From: UBA4417 sp964544545
GTDB lineage: Bacteria; Bacteroidota; Bacteroidia; Bacteroidales; UBA4417
Reading direction: 5' to 3'
Length of the DNA stretch: 64,000 bases
Assembly (NCBI GenBank): GCA_964544545.1
Contig: CAZJCG010000012.1
Coordinates: 1 to 64,000 of the forward strand
Shown here: one piece after another, positions 11,961-21,315 of the stretch
Layout: the number at the start of each line of letters is the position of its first letter
Position numbering within the stretch: the first letter of the stretch is position 1
The notes under the pieces: generated by a model
What the model saw: the letters and a program-made list of their open reading frames with translations, nothing else
The model's database searches: none
What the model was told of the DNA's origin: nothing
Position numbers and translations under genes: made by a program

Positions 11961-12626
11961 ATGAAACGGTCAAACCATATACTTCTGAATCTGCTGCTGG
12001 TAGCAATACCGGTACTGATGGCTCTGGCTGACGCCAGTGCTCAGACAGAGGTATATGCAGGCCAGACAACTGATCTTGGTGTGGTAGAAATTCCAGGCGA
12101 TACCTACACCTGGGAATTATACAATGATATTACGGGTACCAACTTTGCCGTTGACCCCGGCAATTGCCCTGCAACTGACGCATTCTTTGTCGGAGGAATC
12201 AATACGGGTCCGACAGTTCAGGTCACCTGGCTGACACCCGGGAACTACTTCTTCAAGGTAACTGCCATCCGCAACGGATGTAGCGACAACCTAAGAGTAG
12301 GAATGGTGACAGTGCTTGAAGCCTTACCTGTAGCAACTATACAGATACCGCCTCCGATATGCCAGGGAGATACTGCGGCCCTTACCATCGATCTGACCGG
12401 CACGGCTCCATGGAGCCTCGACATCAGCGATGGCACCGATACGGTGACTTATACGAACATTTCCGCCACGCCTTTCATTCTGTATGTCGCACCAGCCTTT
12501 AGCACCAGCTATACGGTTACGCGAGTGAGTGATGTTTATGGCGTCAATACAGTGCCTTCGAACACGGTGACACTGATCGTGAAACCGCGTCCTGTTACAA
12601 CACCTATCATTCAATATGGACCTTAA
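11961..12626 (+). CDS. Exported protein, 221 aa, PRPV-tailed
   Basis: The start chosen is the ATG at 11961, which opens directly on a signal peptide (MKRSNHILLNLLLVAIP, cleavage after ASAQ); the frame is open upstream only from a TTG. The N-terminal domain contains TYTWELY ... VQVTWLTPGNYFF ... GCSDNLRVG, a pattern repeated at the start of the next protein. An Ig-like region with CQGD follows. The C terminus is SNTVTLIVKPRPVTTPIIQYGP-like, ending 12 residues after the PRP, as in the two PRP-tailed proteins upstream. No T9SS CTD. It is 12 bp upstream of the 1,726-aa cargo gene and surely co-transcribed. Function unknown; an accessory or subunit of the surface structure is inferred. Confidence 0.8.
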   Translation: MKRSNHILLNLLLVAIPVLMALADASAQTEVYAGQTTDLGVVEIPGDTYTWELYNDITGTNFAVDPGNCPATDAFFVGGINTGPTVQVTWLTPGNYFFKVTAIRNGCSDNLRVGMVTVLEALPVATIQIPPPICQGDTAALTIDLTGTAPWSLDISDGTDTVTYTNISATPFILYVAPAFSTSYTVTRVSDVYGVNTVPSNTVTLIVKPRPVTTPIIQYGP

Positions 12627-12638
12627 CGCATTCGTAAA

Positions 12639-15600
12639 ATGATCCGGAAGCTCAGATACATATTGTCGACTATGCTGCTGCTGACCACTTTCCAGGTGGC
12701 CGCACAGTACAGTATTGACAAAGTATGCGTTGGCGCTGAAAGATATTACCGCGTTACCGGTGAGGTAAACTCGACCTACACCTGGACCATAGTAGATGCT
12801 GCCGGATTAACTTATCCCCAGGCAAGCGACCGCGATACGATAGCGATCCTATGGAACATGGCACCGGGGGTATATACCTTAACGGTGGTCCAACACGGCG
12901 CGAATGGCTGTGATGCTGATATTCAGCTTGGTACAGTGGAAGTATTTGATCCGCCTGTTGCCTTTGCAGGGAACGATACAACCCTGTGCGCGGGAGGAGT
13001 CCTCATACTCACCGATGCAACAGCAGCAAATTACGCAAGCCTGCTTTGGACTACAACGGGTGACGGATCATTCAATTACGATACACTTCTGAATGCGACC
13101 TATACTCCGGGCGCAAATGATATCCTTGCCGGAAATGTGATGCTTACCCTTACAGCCACAGGACAGGGCAATGGAAATACATGTCAGCCGGCTGTATCCG
13201 CTATCAATGTCACTATAAGCACACTTGCAGCTTCGGCTGCCAGCACTCCTGTAACCTGCTCAGGCGCAGCCGACGGCTCCGTTACACTGACAGTATATGG
13301 TGGTACAGAACCTTACACTTTCAACCTGAATGGAATATTGAATCCGACCGGTATTTTCACCGGACTTCCGGCAGGATTATACACTTACCTTATTACAGAT
13401 GCAACCGGTTGTATGACGACCGGGGAGATCACCGTAGAAAGTGCCGCTTTGTTGGAAGCAGCCATTATTACGGTGAATGTCAATTGTTTTGGAGCTGCTA
13501 ACGGAAGTATCACTATAACACAGGCTGCCGGAGGGTCAGCTAGCTATGAATATAGCATTGATAATGTGAACTGGCAGACTGATTCGGTATTTGCGGGATT
13601 AAGTCCGGGAGCTTACCAGGTGTTTATCCGGGATGCAAATGTCCCTGCTTGTGTGGTACTTCTTGGAAGCGTTGAGATAACCGAACCTCTGGTCTTGTCA
13701 GCAACAACAATTCATACCAATGTCACCCTGCCGGGGGCCAACGATGGCAGCATAACTGTCACCAATCCATCCGGCGGTTCAGGGCTTTATGAATTCAGCA
13801 TCGATGGTGCCAACTGGCAGACGTCGGGAATTTTTGCCAATCTCGCGCCGGGAACCTATACGGTTTTGATCCGTGATGCATCGGCACCGGATTGCATAAT
13901 CACGATTGGTATCGAGATCATACTGGATGGATTATCAGTAACAATGGTTGTGGTTCCTGTGAGCTGTTATGGTTACCACGACGGGACGGCAACAGCTGTG
14001 GCTACCGGCGGTACGGAGCCCTATTCTTACCTGTGGAACGATCCTGCGGCCCAGACGACCCCGACAGCGTTCAACCTGTCAGCAGGCATTTATTCGGTGA
14101 CAGTGACGGATTCGGTAGGAACGACAGTAATAGTAACAGATACTATTACGCAACCTGAAGAAGTCATTCCGGTGTTTGCGCCCATCGCAGCGCTGTGTCA
14201 GAACACCATACCGCCCGCATTGCCCGATACCTCTTTGAATGGCATCAGCGGAAGCTGGTTGCCGGAAAATATTAACACCGCTGTCGCCGGGATATTTGAC
14301 TTTGTTTTCACCCCCGACACCACAGAATGTGCTTCTCTGACCACAATACAGGTAGAGATCATTCCCGAATTAGTGCCTGTATTCGATTCAATTGCCCCGA
14401 TCTGCCAGAACACCAGTGCACCGGTACTTCCGGTTGTTTCGTTGAACGGTATTCCGGGAACCTGGAATCCTCCGGCCATCAATACTTCTGTTGCCGGTAT
14501 GGCATCATACACATTTACGGCTGATTCGGGAATTTGTTCATCCCAGGTGACCATTGAAGTTGAGATAATGCCGGAACTGCTTCCTGCCTTTGCTCCGGTC
14601 AGCACGCTTTGCCTGAACAGCGTCGCATCTGTGCTTCCCGATACTTCGCTTAACGGCGTGAGCGGGACATGGAATCCTCCGGTTGTCAGTACTTCCGCAG
14701 CCGGTATCTTCAATTTCAAATTCTCTCCTGATGAAGGGGAATGTGCGGTTTCAACCATCATTCAGATCGAAGTGACTGATACGATCCATCCGCTCTTCGA
14801 TCCTATAGGTCCTCTTTGCCTGAACAGCATCCCGCCACAGTTGCCCGGAGTATCGCTGAACAATATCACAGGAAGCTGGACTCCCGATACCATCAGCACG
14901 GCAGTTATAGGCATAAGCCTGTATACTTTCACGCCGGATTCAAATCAGTGCTCTGCAAATACAACTATGGCCATTGAAGTTACAGGAGAGATCACCCCGG
15001 TATTTAATCCGATCGGACCACTCTGTGTGAACAGCGAGCCTCCTGCCTTGCCCTCGACCTCTCTGAACGGGATTACAGGCAGCTGGATTCCTCCGGTCAT
15101 TATTACCAGTTCGCCGGGAACTTACATTTATACATTTACCCCCGATACGGGACAATGTGCGGTGCCGGTCACGATGGCTGTCCAGGTAAGGTATCCGGCT
15201 CTGCCGTTATTCACACCGATCGGACCGCTTTGCCAGTTCAGCGTGCCGCCTGCTTTGCCCTATACGTCGAACAATGGTATCAGCGGAAATTGGGAACCGC
15301 CGTTAATCAATACCAGTGTAAGCGGAACTACACTATATGTGTTTACGCCTGATCCGGGCCTTTGCGCCACATCAACAAGCATGAATATCGAAGTGTATGA
15401 CCGTATTGTTCCTTCGTTAGGCGGAATCGGTCCCTTGTGCGAAGGCAGTGTGCCTCCGGCGCTGCCGGATTCTTCGCTGAACGGAATACCCGGAACTTGG
15501 AATCCTGCCACCATCAATACCTCCGTGCCGGGTATCACGATCTGTACTTTCAACCCGGCAGCAGGCCAGTGTGCAGATACAGTTCAAATGGAGATCGAAA

Positions 15601-17819
15601 TCCAGGAAAGGGCCACACCGTTATTCACCCAGGCAGGACCGTTCTGTCTGAATAGTGTTCCTTCTGCTTTGCCGGATACATCACTGAATGGTATACCGGG
15701 AACCTGGGATCCTGAATTGATCAATACATCCGTAACAGGAACCACAATCTATACTTTCACTCCGGATACGGAACAATGTGCTGAACAAACAACCATGAGC
15801 ATTGAAGTGGTTCCCGAAATCATGCCGTTGTTCGATTCAATCGGCTCACTCTGTCTGAACAGCATTCCGCCTGAATTGCCGGATAGCTCTCTCAACGGTA
15901 TCGCCGGCGATTGGGATCCTCCGGTCATCTCCACGCTTAATCCCGGAACCGGCGTGTATACATTCACTCCACTGCCGGGCCAGTGTGCTGCCGTTGTGAT
16001 ACTTAGTATAGAAATATCAGAAGAGCAGATACCAGAATTCAATCCTGTCGGACCGCTATGTCTGAATGCAGTTCCTCCGGAACTGCCGGATACTTCAGTA
16101 GATGGGATCACAGGTACCTGGAATCCTCCGACAATATTCACCTCAGATACAGGAACATACAATTATCAATTTACACCGGATGCCGGACAGTGCGCCGCAG
16201 CCTTATCCATCGGCATCAGGATCACGGAAGGCATTGTGCCGCAATTTGCCCCGATCTCACCCGTATGCCGGAACAGCATTGCTCCACCTTTGCCCGGTGT
16301 TTCACTGGAAGGAATTACCGGAACCTGGATACCCGATAGCATCTCAACCGTCGTTCCGGGAATCACCCGGTATACATTTACCCCGGATTCAGGCCAGTGT
16401 GCCGTTGCTGCTGTCCTGACCGTTGAGGTGGGCGGTCCGGAGATCACAGATGTACAGGTCTTTACATCGACCAATGGATTGCCTAACGGACGTGCATGGA
16501 TAGTAGCTTCCGGTGATACTACTTTACTTACATATTCGCTGAATGATACTGCATGGCAGTCTTCGTCAATCTTCACTCACCTGACAGCCGGCACTTACAC
16601 GGCCTGGATCATGGATGCCAATGGCTGTAAGGACAACAGGCAGTTTGTCATCATGAACACGGTGGTAGGAGAGGTAGGCGTATTTGCCGGCGATGTGTTG
16701 AGCTGCATCAGCATACCATTTGAAATCCCCGTCATAGCCTATGATTTCACCAATATCGCTGCATTTACCATTCAACTTGCCTTCGATTCATCAGTCATTC
16801 AATTTAATGGCCTCTCTCAGGTGAATGAGCAGCTTCAGGAAGGTGTACTGAACAGCACGCTTGTTTCACCGGGTATTCTCCAGATCAGTTATGAGGATCC
16901 GGACTCCATGACCCTCTTCAGTGAGGATATGCTCTTCACTGTAGAATTCTATGGAATGGTATCAGGTAATACTGCTCTCGACTGGAACTGGCTGCAATGT
17001 GTGATCTATTCCGCTTCAGGATATGAAATTCCGGCCATTTACACGAAAGGAACTGTAGAGATCCGTCCGGCGCCGCCCATTTATGTAGACCGCGACGGCA
17101 GCTATTGTGAAGGAACAGATCTGACCCTCAATGCCGGATCAATCACCGGCCAAAATCTCCAGTATAACTGGACAGGTCCAAACGGAACAAGCCATCATGG
17201 CAGCCCATGGGAACTGGTATCACTCGACAGCACCGACGCAGGTGAATATGTGGTGACCGCTTACGACAGCACTGCCTGCTTCAGTACAGAAACATTGCAT
17301 ATTTCGGTCAATCCCGGTCCGTTGGTTTATCTTGCTGAATATGACACGCTGTGCGTGGACGACCCGATTGTTCTCAGCCCCGGATCAGGTTTCAGCAGCT
17401 ATCTCTGGCAGGATGAAAGCAGCGATATCCAGCTTGTTGCCACCACGGAGGGCCTGTACTGGGTGATGGTGACCGACGACAACGGTTGCTTCGGAGGCGA
17501 TTCGGTTTACCTCCAGCCATGTGAACTGCTGTTATGGATGCCAAATGCCTTTACTCCTAACGGCGACGGATTGAATGATGTATTCGAGGCCAAGACCAAT
17601 CTTTCGGATGTTGGATTCACGTTCCACATGTCCATTTACAATAAATGGGGCGAAGAAATTTTCACTTCCAACGATATCAGGAAGGGATGGGACGGCACCT
17701 TCAAGGGTCAGCTGTGTCAGGAGGATCTGTACACCTGGACCATTCGTTTCTCGGCCCCGCCGAAATATTCATTTGTGCAAAAATCACCGCAACGCGGATT
17801 TGTAATGCTTTTAAGATAG
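12639..17819 (+). CDS. T9SS type B sorted surface protein with SprB repeats and eleven 69-aa modules
   Basis: A 1,726-aa secreted protein. Signal peptide MIRKLRYILSTMLLL...VAAQ; residues ~24-190 hold a TYTW/GCDADI domain like that of the preceding gene and a PKD-like region (GNDTTLCAGG). Residues ~190-508 carry four SprB-type repeats (CSGAADGSVT, GGTEPYTF). Residues 510-1268 are eleven tandem modules of 69 residues, each with LC near position 11, SLNG(I/V).G.W.P and (Q/E)CA near 55. A cohesin-like domain (~1350-1470) and Ig-like domains follow. The last ~90 residues (MPNAFTPNGDGLND ... YNKWGE ... GWDG) are the gliding motility-associated CHU_C domain, the type B T9SS signal, which in known cases pairs with a PorP/SprF protein encoded next door. 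That gene follows after 7 bp. Confidence 0.93.
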   Translation: MIRKLRYILSTMLLLTTFQVAAQYSIDKVCVGAERYYRVTGEVNSTYTWTIVDAAGLTYPQASDRDTIAILWNMAPGVYTLTVVQHGANGCDADIQLGTVEVFDPPVAFAGNDTTLCAGGVLILTDATAANYASLLWTTTGDGSFNYDTLLNATYTPGANDILAGNVMLTLTATGQGNGNTCQPAVSAINVTISTLAASAASTPVTCSGAADGSVTLTVYGGTEPYTFNLNGILNPTGIFTGLPAGLYTYLITDATGCMTTGEITVESAALLEAAIITVNVNCFGAANGSITITQAAGGSASYEYSIDNVNWQTDSVFAGLSPGAYQVFIRDANVPACVVLLGSVEITEPLVLSATTIHTNVTLPGANDGSITVTNPSGGSGLYEFSIDGANWQTSGIFANLAPGTYTVLIRDASAPDCIITIGIEIILDGLSVTMVVVPVSCYGYHDGTATAVATGGTEPYSYLWNDPAAQTTPTAFNLSAGIYSVTVTDSVGTTVIVTDTITQPEEVIPVFAPIAALCQNTIPPALPDTSLNGISGSWLPENINTAVAGIFDFVFTPDTTECASLTTIQVEIIPELVPVFDSIAPICQNTSAPVLPVVSLNGIPGTWNPPAINTSVAGMASYTFTADSGICSSQVTIEVEIMPELLPAFAPVSTLCLNSVASVLPDTSLNGVSGTWNPPVVSTSAAGIFNFKFSPDEGECAVSTIIQIEVTDTIHPLFDPIGPLCLNSIPPQLPGVSLNNITGSWTPDTISTAVIGISLYTFTPDSNQCSANTTMAIEVTGEITPVFNPIGPLCVNSEPPALPSTSLNGITGSWIPPVIITSSPGTYIYTFTPDTGQCAVPVTMAVQVRYPALPLFTPIGPLCQFSVPPALPYTSNNGISGNWEPPLINTSVSGTTLYVFTPDPGLCATSTSMNIEVYDRIVPSLGGIGPLCEGSVPPALPDSSLNGIPGTWNPATINTSVPGITICTFNPAAGQCADTVQMEIEIQERATPLFTQAGPFCLNSVPSALPDTSLNGIPGTWDPELINTSVTGTTIYTFTPDTEQCAEQTTMSIEVVPEIMPLFDSIGSLCLNSIPPELPDSSLNGIAGDWDPPVISTLNPGTGVYTFTPLPGQCAAVVILSIEISEEQIPEFNPVGPLCLNAVPPELPDTSVDGITGTWNPPTIFTSDTGTYNYQFTPDAGQCAAALSIGIRITEGIVPQFAPISPVCRNSIAPPLPGVSLEGITGTWIPDSISTVVPGITRYTFTPDSGQCAVAAVLTVEVGGPEITDVQVFTSTNGLPNGRAWIVASGDTTLLTYSLNDTAWQSSSIFTHLTAGTYTAWIMDANGCKDNRQFVIMNTVVGEVGVFAGDVLSCISIPFEIPVIAYDFTNIAAFTIQLAFDSSVIQFNGLSQVNEQLQEGVLNSTLVSPGILQISYEDPDSMTLFSEDMLFTVEFYGMVSGNTALDWNWLQCVIYSASGYEIPAIYTKGTVEIRPAPPIYVDRDGSYCEGTDLTLNAGSITGQNLQYNWTGPNGTSHHGSPWELVSLDSTDAGEYVVTAYDSTACFSTETLHISVNPGPLVYLAEYDTLCVDDPIVLSPGSGFSSYLWQDESSDIQLVATTEGLYWVMVTDDNGCFGGDSVYLQPCELLLWMPNAFTPNGDGLNDVFEAKTNLSDVGFTFHMSIYNKWGEEIFTSNDIRKGWDGTFKGQLCQEDLYTWTIRFSAPPKYSFVQKSPQRGFVMLLR
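14166..16442 (+). repeat. Eleven exact 69-residue (207-bp) tandem modules
   Basis: Inside the type B cargo, 11 x 207 bp fit the interval 14166-16442 exactly, with no indel between modules although their sequences have diverged. Conserved features per module: PxF..I.PLC.NS.PP.LP at the start, SLNGI.G.W.PP.I.TS in the middle, and Y.FTP..GQCA near the end. Two cysteines per module suggest one disulfide each. Confidence 0.9.
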
Positions 17820-17826
17820 AACAGCC

Positions 17827-18819
17827 ATGAAAACAAGCAGAATCTTCCTGATATTCTTTGCGCTCATTGCATGGAGTTCAGTTAGTGTGGCTCAGGATGT
17901 TGTATATTCCCAGTTCTACGCGAACCCGGTTTATCTCAATCCCGCACTGGCAGGAGGGAAGCTGTGCAACAGGCTTACCCTGAATTACAGGAACCAGTGG
18001 CCGACAGTCAGGAAAGGGTACACAACTTACTGCGCGACCTGGGATCAGTATTTCGAAGGATTATCGGGCTCGGTGGCAGTGATGGCAAATGCAAATGTGG
18101 GAGGCGGCGGGGTTTACAATACATTTCAGGGTAGCGGCATCTATTCTTACCGTTTGCAGGCATCAAAATATTTGGTGTTCAATGCCGCTATTCAGGCAGG
18201 ATACCTTCAGTACCGGCTGGATTGGAATAAACTGGTATTTGGCGACCAGATCGACGTGAATACCGGCAACCTGGAACCGACCAGAGAGTATATCCCTCCC
18301 AAACTGAACATAGGCACAGTCGATTTTAGTGCAGGGCTCTTAGGCGGATATAAGGAAAGCCATTACTTCGGGATTGCAGTGAACCACCTTACCCGTCCCG
18401 ATATTGCTTTCTACGATGGAAATGAAAACCGGCTTAAAATGAGATGGACCATCCACTGGGGAATTCTGATCGATTTTTACCAGGGAATGGAAGGAGAGGA
18501 TATTAAGAACTTTTCAATATCCCCGAACATAGTGTATGAGCAACAGGGTAAATTCAGGCAGCTCAACCTTGGCATGTATGTAAACAAGTATCCGTTTGTA
18601 TACGGCGGATGGTTCAGGCATGCCTTCGGCAATCCGGATGCTGTCATTGTCCTGCTGGGCTTTCAGCAGAAGAGCTACAAGATCGGCTACAGTTTCGACT
18701 ATACTATTTCGGGCCTTTCTATCACAACCGGGGGAGCACATGAGATTTCAATGGTTTGGCTGTTCCATGAGTACCTCGACCGCGACCGTTTCCATGAAAT
18801 GAGGAGCCCGGGCTTTTAA
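17827..18819 (+). CDS. PorP/SprF family type IX secretion outer-membrane protein
   Basis: A 330-aa outer-membrane barrel with signal peptide MKTSRIFLIFFALIAW...VAQ. The family hallmark DVVYSQFYANPVYLNPALAG at the mature N terminus and LNYRNQWP shortly after are intact, and length is normal for the family. PorP/SprF proteins bind type B CTDs of gliding/adhesin cargo and hold them at the surface. The gene is 7 bp downstream of such a cargo and translationally close, so the two form a cognate pair; whether the PRP-tailed proteins also use it is not known. Confidence 0.95.
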   Translation: MKTSRIFLIFFALIAWSSVSVAQDVVYSQFYANPVYLNPALAGGKLCNRLTLNYRNQWPTVRKGYTTYCATWDQYFEGLSGSVAVMANANVGGGGVYNTFQGSGIYSYRLQASKYLVFNAAIQAGYLQYRLDWNKLVFGDQIDVNTGNLEPTREYIPPKLNIGTVDFSAGLLGGYKESHYFGIAVNHLTRPDIAFYDGNENRLKMRWTIHWGILIDFYQGMEGEDIKNFSISPNIVYEQQGKFRQLNLGMYVNKYPFVYGGWFRHAFGNPDAVIVLLGFQQKSYKIGYSFDYTISGLSITTGGAHEISMVWLFHEYLDRDRFHEMRSPGF

Positions 18820-18904
18820 ACGGGTCTTAGGAAAAGAAATCGTAATTTTATACGTTGAATTGTATAGGCAGAAATCCGCTTTGAGCAGTTGATCAGACAT
18901 AGTG

Positions 18905-20770
18905 ATGATGAGACAATCAGTAGGCTTTTTATGGAAAGTGGTACCCTGGCGTTCATTCCTGGCCTTGCTGTTGTTTTTCGCATTCTCTTATAGTTCTTAT
19001 TCTCAGGATCCTGACTCCGGGCGTTTTACCGGTCACGACAGTCTGTACAGAAGGATCGAAACATTTTCATCGAAGAGGAAGCTTACTTCCGTCCTCTATC
19101 CGATCGTTTTCAAGGCTCCCGGAGACAATTCCACGCTGAATTGCGACAGCATCTATCGGGAGCACACTGTTCCGTATACCTCATTCGAAAATAAGATCAT
19201 CAGGCGGATCACCGTGGTATCGCTGGATCCGTTCGGTTACAGGGTATCGGATACCTCAGCCCGTGCAAACACGCTCCTTGCCCGGACCGGAAATCAACTG
19301 CACCGAAGATCTCTGCCTCTGACTATAAAAAGTTTTCTGCTTTTCAGGAAGAATGACAATTTTGACTCATTATTGATTCGGGAATCCGAACGACTTATCA
19401 GGAAACAGCAGTTTGTGAGGGAAGTGGAAATAATTCCTGTGCTGGTGGCTGCTGATTCTGTCGATCTTACTGTCCGGGTGCAGGATGTATGGAGCCTGGT
19501 GCCTGACGGCTCGTTGACGGGCAGTCAATTGACCTGGAACCTGAGAGAGCAGAACTTTTTTGGCACAGGCCAACGATTCAGCTACGGACAGGTGATATCA
19601 ATTCCGGATGGCAACAGGGCAGTTACAGCAGGTTATGAAATTTCGAACATCAATAACACCTTTATCAGTGCCAATCTGGATTATACCCATGAGCCGGATG
19701 GCAGTTTTCTGAGAAGTGTCCGTATCGACCGGCCTTTCTATTCGCCATATACACGCTGGGCCGGAGGAGTCCTGATAAGCCGCCGGCTAACGATCGATTC
19801 GATCAGCATCCCGGAACAGCCGGCCGTTTTACAGAAATACCGGTTTACAACCAACGATTACTGGATGGGGAATTCATGGCAGTTGTTCAGGGGCCGGGCT
19901 GAATTTGAACGAATCACGAATCTGATCCTCACCGGACGCTGGCAAAGGATCAGCTACCAGGAAAAGCCTGCTGAATCGCTCGATACCCTTGGCCGGTATT
20001 CGGATGAATCGTTTTACATGCTTGGGCTGGCAATTAATTCACGCAGGTATATCGAGGACCGTTTCCTTTTCCGTTATGGGGTGACGGAAGATGTTCCGCT
20101 CGGGAGGCACTTTGGTATCTACGGCGGCTATAAATACCGTGGCCGAAGCCCGGATTGGTACATCGGAGGAAAACTGATGTGGGGCGATTATTTTTCCTGG
20201 GGATACCTCATGTCAAAACTCGAATATGGAACTTTTTTCAACAAGAAAGGCACCGGCGAAGGAGCCTTCGTGGCCGGCATTACCTGTCTTACAAACCTGA
20301 TCGAACTAGGCAACTGGCACTTCCGGCAGTTTGTGAAATCTGATCTGGTATGGGGCATCAACAGGTTGCCGGGCGAAACGATCACTTTTAACGATTATAT
20401 GGATTCAGGCGGGTTCGATGAGAAGTTCACCGACGCTACAGGTAAGTTCCGGTTACTATTCCAGTCGCAGGCATATGCCCCCTGGAACCTGTTGGGCTTC
20501 CGATTCGGCCCGTACATGGTTTGCGGACTGGGAATGGCCGGAAATGAAGCAAATGGATTTTCGTCAAGTCGCATGTATTCGTTTGTCGGACTGGGTGTGC
20601 TGATCCGGAATGATTTTCTGAATGCCAGCTACTTCCAGCTTTCGCTTTCATTCTATCCCAATATTCCCGGAACCGGCGATCATATCTTTAAAACCAACAC
20701 CCTCAGGAATACCGAGTTCAGCCTGCAGGAGTTCGAAGCCGGAAAACCGGATGTTGTCGGTTACAGATAA
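18905..20770 (+). CDS. POTRA-domain outer-membrane beta-barrel protein (Omp85-like)
   Basis: About 621 aa. The frame opens with GTG at 18902 followed by ATG at 18905 and 18908; an ATG is preferred. The N terminus has a hydrophobic signal segment (FLALLLFFAFSYSSYSQ). Residues ~75-200 look like a POTRA domain (IIRRITVVSLDPFG, LLIRESERLIRKQQFVREVEI, DSVDLTVRVQDVWSL), and the remainder is a long beta-rich region with alternating aromatics (NFFGTGQRFSYG onward) fitting a barrel. This resembles BamA/TamA-like proteins of Bacteroidota. It follows porP by 85 bp and ends 10 bp from the convergent Nudix gene. A role in inserting or exporting the neighbouring surface proteins is possible but unproven. 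Confidence 0.7.
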   Translation: MMRQSVGFLWKVVPWRSFLALLLFFAFSYSSYSQDPDSGRFTGHDSLYRRIETFSSKRKLTSVLYPIVFKAPGDNSTLNCDSIYREHTVPYTSFENKIIRRITVVSLDPFGYRVSDTSARANTLLARTGNQLHRRSLPLTIKSFLLFRKNDNFDSLLIRESERLIRKQQFVREVEIIPVLVAADSVDLTVRVQDVWSLVPDGSLTGSQLTWNLREQNFFGTGQRFSYGQVISIPDGNRAVTAGYEISNINNTFISANLDYTHEPDGSFLRSVRIDRPFYSPYTRWAGGVLISRRLTIDSISIPEQPAVLQKYRFTTNDYWMGNSWQLFRGRAEFERITNLILTGRWQRISYQEKPAESLDTLGRYSDESFYMLGLAINSRRYIEDRFLFRYGVTEDVPLGRHFGIYGGYKYRGRSPDWYIGGKLMWGDYFSWGYLMSKLEYGTFFNKKGTGEGAFVAGITCLTNLIELGNWHFRQFVKSDLVWGINRLPGETITFNDYMDSGGFDEKFTDATGKFRLLFQSQAYAPWNLLGFRFGPYMVCGLGMAGNEANGFSSSRMYSFVGLGVLIRNDFLNASYFQLSLSFYPNIPGTGDHIFKTNTLRNTEFSLQEFEAGKPDVVGYR

Positions 20771-20780
20771 GTGAACCTTT

Positions 20781-21302
20781 TTACAGTAGAGATGCTATGA
20801 TCCTTCTAATTGAATCCAGACCAATGTCTTCCATCGGGATTTGATCCGGGAAGGCAAAAATATAACCACTTACGTCGTCGGCTGGTTTTATTGCTTCCAG
20901 ATCAGCACCTTCGCATGCAAATACCAGGTCAAGCGTTTGATAGAGGAAGCCGCCATACAGATACCGGTTGGGGAATGACCCGATAAACCGGCCGGGTGTA
21001 ACATCGATCGACAACTCTTCCCTGATCTCCCTTTTCAATGCCTCTTCAGCCGTTTCGCCCGGATCGGCGAATCCACCAGGAAGGTCCAGTTTGCCTTTAC
21101 CGGGCTCATTTGCGCGGTATGTCATCAGAAGCCGGCCCTGCGAATCATAAATGAGTGCAGCTACCGCGGCCGCCATGTTGAAGTAATACTGAAATCCGCA
21201 ATGCCCGCAACGATGCGACCGCACGGTGTCGGGCAGGAAATCATGGCTGCCGCATCGCGGACAATACCTGAACACTTCGCCTGGACTGTTTGGATCAGAC
21301 AT
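20781..21302 (-). CDS. Nudix hydrolase with N-terminal zinc ribbon
   Basis: 173 aa. An N-terminal zinc ribbon (CPRC ... CGHC) precedes a Nudix domain with the box GFADPGETAEEALKREIREEL followed by SI. The consensus glycine after EEx is serine here; the REUxEE metal-binding core is intact. The zinc-ribbon arrangement resembles NADH pyrophosphatase (NudC)-like enzymes, but substrate cannot be assigned. It is the last gene of a co-directional minus-strand run, 13 bp after the YdiJ-like gene. Confidence 0.9.
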   Translation of the reverse strand: MSDPNSPGEVFRYCPRCGSHDFLPDTVRSHRCGHCGFQYYFNMAAAVAALIYDSQGRLLMTYRANEPGKGKLDLPGGFADPGETAEEALKREIREELSIDVTPGRFIGSFPNRYLYGGFLYQTLDLVFACEGADLEAIKPADDVSGYIFAFPDQIPMEDIGLDSIRRIIASLL

Positions 21303-21315
21303 AGACGGAAACTAA

